From: Gemella sanguinis ATCC 700632 | GTDB lineage: Bacteria; Bacillota; Bacilli; Staphylococcales; Gemellaceae | Length of the DNA stretch: 64,000 bases | NCBI RefSeq assembly: GCF_000701685.1 | Contig: NZ_JNJO01000001.1 | Span: 157,309-221,308 of the forward strand | Direction of reading: 5' to 3' | Part shown: in pieces, positions 1 through 7,747 of the stretch | How the letters are laid out: every line of letters begins with the position of its first letter | Numbering within the stretch: position 1 is the stretch's first letter | Notes under the pieces: generated by a model | Databases searched by the model: none | What the model was told of the DNA's origin: nothing | Seen by the model: only the letters and a program-made list of their open reading frames with translations | Made by a program: the position numbers and the translations under genes

Positions 1-1
1 T

Positions 2-670
2 TTACGGGATCAATCAGAAATGAAACAGCTTATTACAGAACTAAGTGGTACTGAAAAATATAACGATAGTTTACGTGAACAGAGTCATCATTTTATGAAT
101 AAATTACATGTTCTTCAAGGATTGATAGAATTGAAGTCTTATGAAGAAGTTGCGAAGTATATAACCTATTTAAAACAAGATTACCATGAAAAAATAGGTC
201 ATATTACTGAAAATATAAAAGTACCATCAATAGCTGGATTTTTACTTGCTAAAGCACGTGAAAGTCGAAACAAAGATATCCAGTTAGTGGTTGATTCAGA
301 TTCATTATTATATCAACATACTGGTTTAGAAACAATATATAATGAATTGTTAATTATATTAGGCGTGCTAATAGATAATTCAATAGATGCTTTGGAAAAT
401 AAAAATGATGGAAAAATAATTGTTTATCTTTATCTAAATCTAGAGGAAAAAGTTTTATTATGTTTAGTAGAAGATAATGGAGCAGGGATTATGGAAGTAG
501 ATAAAGAAAGAGTATTCGAAAGAGGATATTCAACAAAAGGAGAAAATAGGGGGTACGGTTTAGAGGCCGTTGAAACGATTGTTAAGAAATATAACGGCTT
601 AATAGATGTAGACAGTAAAGAAAACAAGGGTACTAAGTTTAATATAGAAATACCCGTACTGGAGGATTAA
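2..670 (+). CDS. Sensor histidine kinase, CitA/DcuS-type, 3' part
   Basis: The frame is open to the left edge, so the gene is 5'-truncated by the window and the ATG at 20 is internal. What remains is the cytoplasmic kinase core of a citrate/C4-dicarboxylate-type sensor. The phosphoacceptor region reads SHHFMNKLHVLQGLIEL (His at about residues 23-24), the arrangement of the CitA/DcuS/MalK family. The ATPase part has an N box (DNSIDALEN), a G1 box (VEDNGAGI) and a G2 box (GYGLEAVETIV). It probably senses an external organic acid through a missing N-terminal domain and phosphorylates the regulator that starts 2 bp downstream. Confidence 0.88.
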   Translation, partial: LRDQSEMKQLITELSGTEKYNDSLREQSHHFMNKLHVLQGLIELKSYEEVAKYITYLKQDYHEKIGHITENIKVPSIAGFLLAKARESRNKDIQLVVDSDSLLYQHTGLETIYNELLIILGVLIDNSIDALENKNDGKIIVYLYLNLEEKVLLCLVEDNGAGIMEVDKERVFERGYSTKGENRGYGLEAVETIVKKYNGLIDVDSKENKGTKFNIEIPVLED

Positions 671-672
671 AA

Positions 673-1353
673 GTGAGAGTATTAATAATTGAAGATGATT
701 CCATGGTAGCTATGATACATAAAGAATACTTTAATAGAAAAGAAATCGATTTTACGCTAGACCATGTGTCATCACTTAAAGAAGCAGAATTATATTTAGA
801 AAGTAATATACCAGATTTGGTAGTTTTGGATAACTATTTATCTGATGGAAAAGGGGTTAGTCTTTTATCTAAGTTAAAGAAATATCCTGTAGTTATGATT
901 ACAGCAGCTAACGATATTCAAACGGTAGAAGCGGCTTTGTCAAGTGGAGTAGTAGATTATTTAGTCAAACCTTTTACGTATGAAAGATTTTCTCAAGCTA
1001 TTGATAAAGTATTAAACTTTAAGTCGTTGATGTCTAAAGAAAAAGTTAATCAAGAAATGTTAGATGATTATTTAAGTACTACTAAAGAACATGAAGATGT
1101 TGATGAATTACCTAAAGGATTATCAAAAATAACGTTAAAGAAAATTGTTGAAAATTTATTAAGTAGAAATGAAGGATTTAATACACAACAAATAGCTGAT
1201 GACTTAGATATTTCTAGAATAACTATAAGAAAGTATCTAAACTATATGGTTAATATGAACGTGTTAAGTGAAGATGCTGAGTATAGTACTTCTGGTAGAC
1301 CGGTATCAATTTTCAATGTAATCTGTAAGGAAAGATTAAAAAAATTGTTATAG
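673..1353 (+). CDS. Response regulator, CitB/DcuR/MalR type
   Basis: The 226-residue protein has an N-terminal receiver domain (acidic pair at residues 8-9, phosphoacceptor Asp in LVVLDNYLSDGKG, conserved Lys in VDYLVKPF). The C-terminal helix-turn-helix (QQIADDLDISRITIRKYLNYM) is typical of the CitB/DcuR class that answers to CitA-type kinases. The start is GTG, with GGAGG at 661-665 inside the end of the kinase gene, so the two are translationally linked. In related lactic acid bacteria such pairs (MaeKR) control malate uptake, and the permease lying next makes that the most likely regulon here. The effector is inferred. Confidence 0.88.
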   Translation: MRVLIIEDDSMVAMIHKEYFNRKEIDFTLDHVSSLKEAELYLESNIPDLVVLDNYLSDGKGVSLLSKLKKYPVVMITAANDIQTVEAALSSGVVDYLVKPFTYERFSQAIDKVLNFKSLMSKEKVNQEMLDDYLSTTKEHEDVDELPKGLSKITLKKIVENLLSRNEGFNTQQIADDLDISRITIRKYLNYMVNMNVLSEDAEYSTSGRPVSIFNVICKERLKKLL

Positions 1354-1456
1354 AAATACCTATAGTTCTTTTATGATATACTACAAAAATAAATCTTAAA
1401 AATTATAAATATTTTGAGCGAAACAACGTTTACAATATATAAAAATAATTAATAAT

Positions 1457-1504
1457 AAAAATAGCTGATTGATAGAAAATGACTCTAAATCAGCTATTTT
1501 TTGT
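1457..1504 (+). terminator. Rho-independent terminator of the two-component operon
   Basis: AAAATAGCTGATT (1458-1470) pairs perfectly with AATCAGCTATTTT (1488-1500) and the stem runs into a T-rich tract. It separates the regulator from the permease unit. Confidence 0.85.
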
Positions 1505-1545
1505 TTATTTACTTAAGTTACATAACTTATAATAGTTATTTATTG

Positions 1546-1574
1546 TTGGAATATTTTTTCATAAATGTTATAGT
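1546..1574 (+). promoter_or_regulatory. Promoter of the AEC permease gene
   Basis: TTGGAA (1546-1551), a 17-bp spacer and TATAGT (1569-1574). A GAGGAG ribosome binding site lies at 1615-1620, about 12 bp before the ATG at 1633, which is slightly long. Confidence 0.55.
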
Positions 1575-1587
1575 ATAAAAATATTAT

Positions 1588-1603
1588 CGTGTATTAGTAC
1601 ACG
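1588..1603. promoter_or_regulatory. Possible operator: 6-4-6 inverted repeat
   Basis: CGTGTA-TTAG-TACACG is a perfect dyad located just downstream of the predicted transcription start of the permease gene, a position suited to a repressor site or a short leader hairpin. Which protein would bind is not visible; a CitB-type regulator would usually bind upstream of the promoter. Confidence 0.35.
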
Positions 1604-1632
1604 GAATTATAAAAGAGGAGAATATATATTTT

Positions 1633-2706
1633 ATGAATTTTTTAGATGTTTTTGTGAAAACACTAGCAGATCAAAAAATTAACACTGCTATTATTTCAAG
1701 TATCGCAATTATATTATTAGGTTATTTTTGTCGTAAGAAAGATTTATTTAAAGATAATACTGCAAAAGTACTTACAAATGTTGTTTTAACAGTATCTTTG
1801 CCAGCATTAGCTTTCAAATCATTCTTAGTAGATATAGATGAGAAAAAATTAACTCAAGGTATTAACGTTCTTATTTGGGGAATTCTTGTATATATTGTAT
1901 TAATCATTTTAAGTAAACCTTTATTTATGAAGTTTAAAGGTGACCAACAAGATACGATGCGTGTATTAGCAATCTTCGGATCAACAACATTCTTCGGGAT
2001 TCCAATTGTAACAGCAATCTATGGACCAACTGGTACATTATATGCTTCAATCTTTAACATTGGATATCGTATTTTCTTATATTCATACGGATACATTAAA
2101 ATGAGTGGTCTTAAAATGACTATGAAAAATGTTAAGACTATGTTCTTAAATCCAATCGTTATTGCAACATTCTTAGGGTTATTCATCTGGTTATTCCAAG
2201 CGCACTTACCACAAGTTAGTGTTAATGTAGTCGATGCTAAAACTGGTGCAAAAGCTGTAAAACAATTTGCATTCTTACGTTTTGACCAAACATTACCACA
2301 GTTTAACCAAATCTTAACTTATCTTTCAGGACTATGTTCACCATTAGCATGGTTAGCTATCGGGTCTACATTAGGTTCTGTATCATTTAAAGAAGCATTA
2401 TCAAATAAACCAACTTGGTACTATTCATTTGTTAAATTAATTGCTATTCCAGCCATTAACGTAGCAATCTTAGCAATTCTATCAGTTACTCACATTTTAC
2501 CAGTTGACCTAACTGCTTTAGGAACTATCGTAGTAATGATGGCGACACCACCAGCAACAGTAGCTGCAGCTTATGCAATTAGCTTTGATAAAGATGCAGT
2601 TCTTGCTTCTAATGCTTCACTTTTAGGTACTTTAGGAGCAGTTGTTCTTACTCCAATATGGATCGTTATTGTTCAAATTATTGGAGCATTAGGAATTTTC
2701 CATTAA
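1633..2706 (+). CDS. AEC-family permease, malate/organic acid type (MleP-like)
   Basis: This is a 357-residue integral membrane protein with about ten hydrophobic segments. It resembles the auxin efflux carrier (AEC) family that includes the malate permease MleP of malolactic bacteria. Visible family features are the early RKKDLF motif with an adjacent hydrophobic segment, the central FGSTTFFGIPIVTAIYG stretch, and the conserved late region VVMMATPPATVAAAYA. It probably moves malate, lactate or a related acid across the cytoplasmic membrane. The upstream CitA/CitB pair and the downstream D-lactate dehydrogenase suggest an organic acid pathway, but no malic or malolactic enzyme gene is present, so the substrate is uncertain. 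Confidence 0.8.
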   Translation: MNFLDVFVKTLADQKINTAIISSIAIILLGYFCRKKDLFKDNTAKVLTNVVLTVSLPALAFKSFLVDIDEKKLTQGINVLIWGILVYIVLIILSKPLFMKFKGDQQDTMRVLAIFGSTTFFGIPIVTAIYGPTGTLYASIFNIGYRIFLYSYGYIKMSGLKMTMKNVKTMFLNPIVIATFLGLFIWLFQAHLPQVSVNVVDAKTGAKAVKQFAFLRFDQTLPQFNQILTYLSGLCSPLAWLAIGSTLGSVSFKEALSNKPTWYYSFVKLIAIPAINVAILAILSVTHILPVDLTALGTIVVMMATPPATVAAAYAISFDKDAVLASNASLLGTLGAVVLTPIWIVIVQIIGALGIFH

Positions 2707-2744
2707 TAAATAGAAAAATTAATAAAATAAGCCAAAATGCAATT

Positions 2745-2778
2745 GTAGAGCGAGGTGACTAATGTAACTTCGCTTTAC
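2745..2778 (+). other. Intergenic hairpin between permease and D-LDH genes
   Basis: GTAGAGCGAGGT (2745-2756) faces AACTTCGCTTTAC (2766-2778), a stem with G-U pairs. There is no T-run after it, so it looks more like a processing or stability element than a full terminator. No strong promoter follows, so the D-LDH gene may be co-transcribed with the permease at a different level. Confidence 0.4.
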
Positions 2779-2811
2779 TAAAATATATAAAATGAAAGAA
2801 GGATTTTTAAA

Positions 2812-3828
2812 ATGACATTAAAAGTAGTATGTTATGGTGTAAGACCAAACGAAGTACCATTTTTTGAAAAACTAAACAAATATAACTTTGAATTAAGATT
2901 AGTAGAAGAATTATTAACTCATGATAATATTAATACAGCAGAAGGAATGGACGCTGTTATTTTACGTGGTAACTGTGTAGCTGATAGACAAAATATTGAG
3001 AAAATGTCAGAATATGGAATCAAGTATGCATTTACTCGTACAGTAGGATTTAACCATATTGATTTACAAGCTGCAGCTGACTACAATATGAGTGTAGCTC
3101 GTGTCCCTGGATATTCTCCTAATGCAATTGCAGAATTATCTTTAACATTAGCTATGTCATTATTACGTCACGTTTCTCACACAGTAAACAAAACTTCTAA
3201 ATATGACTTCCGTGTTGATGGAACAATGTTCAGTAAAGAAATTCGTAACTGTAAAGTTGGAATTATCGGAACTGGTAAAATTGGTTTAACAGAAGCAAAA
3301 CTATTCAGAGGATTAGGTGCAGATGTTTATGGTTACGATGTGTTCAAAAGTGAAGAAGCAAAACACGTTGTTAAATTCGTTGAAATGGATGACTTATTAG
3401 AAAAATGTGATATCGTAAGTTTACACGTTCCTTATTTCCCTGGTAAAAATGATAAGATGGTAAATGCTGAATTCATTTCAAAAATGAAAGATGGAGCTAT
3501 CTTAATCAACACAGCACGTGGTGAGTTACAAGATAACGAAGCTATTTTAGAAGCTATTAAATCTGGTAAACTTGATGGATTTGGTACTGATGTATTTGCG
3601 AATGAAGCAGCATTCTTCTTTAAAAACTTTGAAAATGGAGATGAAATCTCAGACCAAACAGTAAGAGAATTAGTTGATTTATATCCAAAAGTATTAGTAA
3701 CTCCACATATTGGATCAAATACTGATGAAGCTTTATCTAATATGATTGAAATCAGTTATGATAACTTAAACGATGTATTAACTACTGGTTCAACTGCAAA
3801 TACAATAGAACTACCAGCAGCAAAATAA
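2812..3828 (+). CDS. D-lactate dehydrogenase / D-2-hydroxyacid dehydrogenase
   Basis: The 338-residue cytosolic NAD-dependent enzyme most likely interconverts pyruvate and D-lactate. The Rossmann motif is GIIGTGKIG (about residues 148-156). The catalytic set of the D-2-hydroxyacid dehydrogenase family is visible: Arg in LINTARGE, an acidic residue following in the cofactor domain, and His in VTPHIGSNT. The substrate loop ARVPGYSPNAIAE matches LdhA/VanH-type enzymes. Length agrees with the family. It follows the organic acid permease, so uptake or export of a 2-hydroxy acid coupled to redox balance is plausible. Another 2-keto acid substrate cannot be excluded. Confidence 0.85.
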   Translation: MTLKVVCYGVRPNEVPFFEKLNKYNFELRLVEELLTHDNINTAEGMDAVILRGNCVADRQNIEKMSEYGIKYAFTRTVGFNHIDLQAAADYNMSVARVPGYSPNAIAELSLTLAMSLLRHVSHTVNKTSKYDFRVDGTMFSKEIRNCKVGIIGTGKIGLTEAKLFRGLGADVYGYDVFKSEEAKHVVKFVEMDDLLEKCDIVSLHVPYFPGKNDKMVNAEFISKMKDGAILINTARGELQDNEAILEAIKSGKLDGFGTDVFANEAAFFFKNFENGDEISDQTVRELVDLYPKVLVTPHIGSNTDEALSNMIEISYDNLNDVLTTGSTANTIELPAAK

Positions 3829-3840
3829 TACTAGCGCAAG

Positions 3841-3870
3841 AGACTAAGCATAAAAAGTTTAGTCTTTTTT
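3841..3870 (+). terminator. Terminator after D-LDH gene
   Basis: AGACTAA (3841-3847) pairs with TTAGTCT (3859-3865), followed by a T6 run. Confidence 0.8.
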
Positions 3871-3881
3871 ATGTAAATATG

Positions 3882-3890
3882 TGATATAAT
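3882..3890 (+). promoter_or_regulatory. Extended -10 promoter, first membrane protein unit
   Basis: TGATATAAT is an extended -10 element immediately after the terminator, with no good -35. The identical nonamer recurs before the third and fourth members of the array. Confidence 0.6.
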
Positions 3891-3917
3891 TAAATCAATA
3901 GTAAGGAGGAATAACTA

Positions 3918-4364
3918 ATGAGCTTTATTGATAAATTAGTACTATTGTTTTTATTGGCTGGACATGTATTAGTTCCGTTAATATTTTTAATAATAATATT
4001 TTTTATGAAAAGAAAAGAATCAAAAGGGGATAGTAAACCGATTCCTTGGACAGCGTTGCTTATTGTACAAGCTGTTTTAGATTTTACAATTTTGCCTATT
4101 TGGATGTTTATGGGAGTATTTGTTGGTGTGATGACTACTGATGCGCCAGGAAGTAGCACATTATTTGCGGATGCATCAATGTTTGGTTTATTTGCAACAA
4201 TTATTTTAAATGTTATAGCACTTTTTATAACTACAAGGGGCTTAAATAAGCAAAGAAAAGAGGAATATAGAAATAGTTTATTTTGGCCTTATATCATAAT
4301 AATTATCTACTTATTCGCAATTCCATTTAGATTTTTATCTGGAATGTTCCATTGCTTTTATTAA
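3918..4364 (+). CDS. Unrecognised small membrane protein, array member 1
   Basis: I do not recognise this 148-residue protein. It has about four hydrophobic helices: one at residues 5-30 (containing GHVLVPLIF), a central pair around PWTALLIVQ and ILPIWMFMGVFVGVM, and a C-terminal one ending near AIPFRFLSG. The family signature across this locus is GHVLVP, then a basic cluster, then (M/I)PW, then PIWIF-type helices. The ribosome binding site is AAGGAGGA. It is followed after 29 bp by member 2, probably on the same transcript. Nothing shows a catalytic function. Confidence 0.75.
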   Translation: MSFIDKLVLLFLLAGHVLVPLIFLIIIFFMKRKESKGDSKPIPWTALLIVQAVLDFTILPIWMFMGVFVGVMTTDAPGSSTLFADASMFGLFATIILNVIALFITTRGLNKQRKEEYRNSLFWPYIIIIIYLFAIPFRFLSGMFHCFY

Positions 4365-4393
4365 AAATTCAGATATAAATAGGAGGAATATAT

Positions 4394-4771
4394 ATGAAAG
4401 AGGCTGATTATACAGGAGCGTTTTTAGTAATAGGTGGACATGTACTTGTACCTATTTTTGCTTTAGTGATAATTTCTATAATGGTAAGAAGCATAAAAAG
4501 ATATGGTGGAGATCCTTACGAAGAAATGCCGTGGGCTGGATTATTTATGTTGTCATTACTCGTAGGGTTGGTGATTTTACCAGCATGGATATTTATAGGG
4601 TATCTTTATGGTTTAGAACTTAGATCTATGTACGGTTCTAGTGGTGCTATATTTATAAATGTTTCTCAAGGAACTAGCGTATTGACAATACTTTTGACTT
4701 TAATAGTTATAGGTGTTTGCAAAGCTAGTGCTGATGAAAAAGATAAAGCACGATTTAAAGACGTTGAATAA
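4394..4771 (+). CDS. Unrecognised small membrane protein, array member 2
   Basis: The 125-residue paralogue of the preceding protein shares GGHVLVPIFALVIIS, the GGDPYEEMPW segment, and LVGLVILPAWIFIGYLYG. It lacks the long C-terminal helix of member 1 and ends in a short charged tail. It is closest to member 4 of the array (5514-5855), which has the matching GGNVYLEMSW segment, so there are two sub-types, long (members 1, 3, 5) and short (2, 4). A GGAGGA ribosome binding site precedes the ATG. Confidence 0.72.
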   Translation: MKEADYTGAFLVIGGHVLVPIFALVIISIMVRSIKRYGGDPYEEMPWAGLFMLSLLVGLVILPAWIFIGYLYGLELRSMYGSSGAIFINVSQGTSVLTILLTLIVIGVCKASADEKDKARFKDVE

Positions 4772-4800
4772 ACAGTTGTATTTGCATTTTTCAAATAGGA

Positions 4801-4829
4801 GAGATTATCGTGAAGATAATCTCTTTTTT
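4801..4829 (+). terminator. Terminator after array member 2
   Basis: GAGATTATC (4801-4809) pairs with GATAATCTC (4815-4823) and is followed by T6. A variant of the same hairpin occurs after members 3 and 4. Confidence 0.85.
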
Positions 4830-4843
4830 AATAACTTGAGATA

Positions 4844-4852
4844 TGATATAAT
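4844..4852 (+). promoter_or_regulatory. Extended -10 promoter, array member 3
   Basis: TGATATAAT, identical to the element at 3882-3890, placed about 20 bp after the terminator. Confidence 0.6.
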
Positions 4853-4879
4853 ATACAAAATATTTAGGAGGAATTTCTA

Positions 4880-5394
4880 ATGGTATTGAGTGATATATTA
4901 GGTGGATTATTAATTTTATTAATATTGTCAGGATATGTATTAATCCTCTTAACCTTTTTATTAATATTTTTATTAATATTGTCAGGATATGTATTAATCC
5001 CCTTAACCTTTTTATTAATAATATTATTAATGAAAAGAAGTAGAAAAAGAAAAAAACAAAATGGATATAATATTAAACCTATGCCTTGGTCAACGCTACT
5101 TGGAATACAATTTGCTATAGATATAACTGTTTCTCCTATATGGATGATTTTGGGATTATTTGTAGGAGCAATGTCTACAGACTCACCAGAAAGCACCCCG
5201 TTTTTTTTTATGAAACAGTAATATGTGCTATAGCAACTGTTATTTTAAACGTAATTTTACTAAGAATATGCATAGTAGGAATAAATAAACAACGAGAAGA
5301 AGAAAGTATGCAACCTACATTATGGCCTTATGCTTTAATAATTATTTATATATTTGCAATTCCAAGTGGATTTATTTATGGAATTTTCTATTAG
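4880..5394 (+). pseudogene. Membrane protein, array member 3, frameshifted in a T9 tract
   Basis: The frame from the ATG at 4880 stops at 5221, just after a run of nine T (5201-5209). The rest of the protein continues in the frame one base back, ending at 5394. Adding a single T restores TDSPESTPFFFYETVICAIATVILN-like spacing exactly matching the corresponding stretch of member 1. The ending, AIPSGFIYGIFY, also matches member 1. The N-terminal helix contains a 54-bp in-frame tandem duplication. It could be a recent null allele, a phase-variable gene, a slippage-decoded gene or a sequencing error in the homopolymer. Confidence 0.75.
4911..5018 (+). repeat. 54-bp tandem duplication inside array member 3
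   Basis: Two adjacent copies (about 4911-4964 and 4965-5018) differ at only a few bases. The shared core contains GTCAGGATATGTATTAATCC at 4927 and 4981. It adds exactly 18 codons, so LSGYVLI appears twice and the first hydrophobic helix is lengthened. Confidence 0.85.
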
Positions 5395-5431
5395 TTTTAT
5401 TGGAAATATGTGTTATTTAATAAATATATAT

Positions 5432-5461
5432 GAGAGGTTATCACAAGATAATCTCTTTTTT
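5432..5461 (+). terminator. Terminator after array member 3
   Basis: GAGAGGTTATC (5432-5442) pairs with GATAATCTC (5447-5455), followed by T6. It is a relative of the hairpin at 4801. Confidence 0.8.
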
Positions 5462-5472
5462 ATGTAAATATA

Positions 5473-5481
5473 TGATATAAT
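5473..5481 (+). promoter_or_regulatory. Extended -10 promoter, array member 4
   Basis: TGATATAAT, the third exact copy of this element in the array, 12 bp after the terminator T-run. Confidence 0.6.
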
Positions 5482-5513
5482 AAAGGAAACAGTTCATAAG
5501 AGGGGGCTTTTGT

Positions 5514-5855
5514 ATGGGGTATTTTATTTTCTATGGGTACATAATAGTAGTCATTACTATTTCAATAGTATTTTTTCTTAAAATTTTAAGTATAAAAGGA
5601 TCAGGAGGAAATGTATATTTGGAAATGTCATGGAATAAATTTCTTGTAATATCTATAATTGTCGGATTAGTAATTTCACCGATATGGATATTTATGTGTT
5701 TATATCTTATTGCGCTTGCTGGTAGAGCTGATGTATGGGAATTTACCGTAATTTCAAGTTTTATAACGATATTCATATACATAATAATTATAGTTATTTG
5801 CGCAGTAGGTAACGATAGAAAGAATAGAATAATACGAAGAAATAATAAAAATTAG
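5514..5855 (+). CDS. Unrecognised small membrane protein, array member 4
   Basis: This 113-residue hydrophobic protein is a short-type paralogue related to member 2: a first helix (residues about 3-22), GGNVYLEMSWNKFLV, then IIVGLVISPIWIFMCLYLIAL and a third helix before a basic tail. The ATG follows an AGAGGGGG ribosome binding site. The GHVLVP motif is eroded to a YGYIIVV-like form. The function is unknown; the context is only other members of the array. Confidence 0.7.
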   Translation: MGYFIFYGYIIVVITISIVFFLKILSIKGSGGNVYLEMSWNKFLVISIIVGLVISPIWIFMCLYLIALAGRADVWEFTVISSFITIFIYIIIIVICAVGNDRKNRIIRRNNKN

Positions 5856-5883
5856 TTATTATTACAGCTTTAAATAAACACTT

Positions 5884-5915
5884 CAAGAGGCTATCAGTAA
5901 GATAGTCTTTTCTTT
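5884..5915 (+). terminator. Terminator after array member 4
   Basis: AAGAGGCTATC (5884-5894) pairs, with G-U pairs, with GATAGTCTTTT (5901-5911), followed by a T-rich tract. It has the same architecture as the hairpins at 4801 and 5432. Confidence 0.75.
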
Positions 5916-5934
5916 TTATACGAATATTAATGTA

Positions 5935-5943
5935 TGTTATAAT
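5935..5943 (+). promoter_or_regulatory. Extended -10 promoter, array member 5
   Basis: TGTTATAAT, an extended -10 element. AGGGAGGA (5961-5968) then serves the ATG at 5979. Confidence 0.55.
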
Positions 5944-5978
5944 TATAGTAAATAATTTATAGGGAGGATAAGTAAATA

Positions 5979-6482
5979 ATGACGGACAATAGAATGAATT
6001 TGATATTTTATTATGGCCATATATCCGTACCTATATTTTTTATATTATTAATACTCTTTATGAGATATAGAAGAAAACGTAAGGGGTTAGATGTAGATTT
6101 AACTATGCCATGGAAACCGCTACTTATAATTCAAGTAGTTTTAACCTGTACACTTTTAGCAATTTGGATTTCTATAGGCTTGTTATTAGCTGTTGGTTCT
6201 GCAATATTAGGTCTTATTGCTTCAGTAAGTGATTTAACATTGTTTGAAAAGTATACAGAATATGTATGGGGTATGCTTTTAAGTGATTTGTTTACGGTAA
6301 TCTTAAACTATGGTTCTATTTTGATGTGTACTATAGGTTATAATAAAATAAGAATAAGTAACAATAAAGAACCATTAAAAACATTATATTATATTTTCGC
6401 AATATTTTTCTTAGTATTACCATTGTTATTATTCATACCACCACTATTTAGTTATTTACTTTATAAGCTGCATTATATTTAA
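5979..6482 (+). CDS. Unrecognised small membrane protein, array member 5
   Basis: The 167-residue long-type paralogue has YYGHISVPIFFILLILF at the N-terminus, a basic cluster (RYRRKRKG), then TMPWKPLLIIQVV and TLLAIWISIGLLLA. A central insertion and a C-terminal helix follow (FAIFFLVLPLLLFIPPLFSYLL). It shares the GHxxVP and (M)PW-PLLIxQ signatures with member 1 and ends the array. The function is unknown. Confidence 0.72.
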   Translation: MTDNRMNLIFYYGHISVPIFFILLILFMRYRRKRKGLDVDLTMPWKPLLIIQVVLTCTLLAIWISIGLLLAVGSAILGLIASVSDLTLFEKYTEYVWGMLLSDLFTVILNYGSILMCTIGYNKIRISNNKEPLKTLYYIFAIFFLVLPLLLFIPPLFSYLLYKLHYI

Positions 6483-6491
6483 TATAAAAAC

Positions 6492-6534
6492 AAGGATAGA
6501 TATAAACAATTAAGTTATATATCTATCCTTATTT
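6492..6534. terminator. Bidirectional terminator between array and prmA
   Basis: AAGGATAGATATA (6492-6504) pairs perfectly with TATATCTATCCTT (6518-6530), with A/T tracts on both sides. It serves the convergent genes. Confidence 0.85.
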
Positions 6535-6537
6535 TAT

Positions 6538-7473
6538 TTATTTTGTTACAACGAATGAATACCATTCATTATCTGAAGTTTCTTCTACTAGTTTGAATCC
6601 ACGTTCTAACATTTTTTCAAGAAGTTCATCTTTTTTATCTTTAATAATACCAGAAGTAATATAGTATCCACCATCTTCAAGTAACTTATATGCATCATCT
6701 AACATTAATTCAATAATATGAGCTAGTATGTTAGCAACGATAACATTATATTTTTTTGTTTCTTTTGTAAGAAGGCTAGCTTCTTCAACAGTTATTCTAT
6801 TTTCTAAGTTATTAAGTGCAAAGTTTTCACGTGATACATCAACAGCTAGTTTATCTAAGTCAACAGCTTTTATTTCACCATCTGTTAAATAACTTGCAGC
6901 GATACTAAGAATACCACTTCCACAACCAACATCGATAATATTGTCATGAGGTTTTACGTATTTTTCTAAGTTTTTAATACAAAGTGAAGTAGTTTCATGT
7001 CCACCAGTACCAAAAGCCATACCAGGATCAATATTGATTACATATTTATTTTCTTCATTCTCATATTCACGCCATGTAGGAACTATAACAAACTTCTCAC
7101 CAATATTAAGAATATCGAAGTAATCTTTCCAAGAATTTTCCCAGTCGCTATCTTTAATGGTAGTAGTTTCAATTTTGAAAAATTCTCCAATGTTAATATT
7201 TTGTCCTAGTTGTTCTAATTCACCTTTAAAACGAGTAAAAGTCTCATCATCAAAGTTAAGTTCATTTATATATCCTTTTACAATAACTCCAACATCAGGG
7301 AAGTCAGTAGGACTAAGTTCAACGATAGTCCCAAAATCATCGTGTAAGTTTTCTTCTAGAGTAGTAGGGTCTTCAATAGCGACCCCTGTAGAACCATAAT
7401 CTAAAAGAATAGATTCAACTATTTCACTAGCTTCATTAGTAGTATGAATAGTAATTTCAATCCAATTTTCCAT
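6538..7473 (-). CDS. prmA: Ribosomal protein L11 methyltransferase PrmA
   Basis: This 311-residue SAM-dependent enzyme trimethylates ribosomal protein L11 in the cytosol. The N-terminal L11-recognition domain begins WIEITIHTTNEASEIV. The methyltransferase core shows the PrmA-specific PGMAFGTGGHETTSLCI segment, then DVGCGSGILSIAA (SAM binding) and VIVANILAHII. An upstream in-frame GTG (7485) overlaps the GTGAGG ribosome binding site, so the ATG at 7473 is the better start. In many Firmicutes prmA follows dnaJ; here it stands alone, convergent with the membrane protein array. Confidence 0.95.
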   Translation of the reverse strand: MENWIEITIHTTNEASEIVESILLDYGSTGVAIEDPTTLEENLHDDFGTIVELSPTDFPDVGVIVKGYINELNFDDETFTRFKGELEQLGQNINIGEFFKIETTTIKDSDWENSWKDYFDILNIGEKFVIVPTWREYENEENKYVINIDPGMAFGTGGHETTSLCIKNLEKYVKPHDNIIDVGCGSGILSIAASYLTDGEIKAVDLDKLAVDVSRENFALNNLENRITVEEASLLTKETKKYNVIVANILAHIIELMLDDAYKLLEDGGYYITSGIIKDKKDELLEKMLERGFKLVEETSDNEWYSFVVTK

Positions 7474-7714
7474 TTTATACCTCACAATTATTTATATTTT
7501 ATTTACAAGTACTAAAATTATTAAAATTTCAGTGATTAATATCCTTAAACATCTTATAATATTTTATCGTTATTATCAAATGAAAAGGGTATTATATAGT
7601 TAGTTGAAAATTATAAAATATAATTTTATAAACTACTTTTATATATGTAGTAGAGTAACTTATATACTAGTATTATGTTGTTTTATTGAAAATCTTTAAT
7701 TATATTAAAAATTC

Positions 7715-7741
7715 TTGACAATGATAGTGGTTTAGTATAAT
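7715..7741 (+). promoter_or_regulatory. Promoter of the gatCAB T-box transcript
   Basis: A perfect TTGACA (7715-7720) and TATAAT (7736-7741) with a short 15-bp spacer. Upstream (7490-7710) I see only AT-rich sequence. Confidence 0.7.
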
Positions 7742-7747
7742 ATAGAT

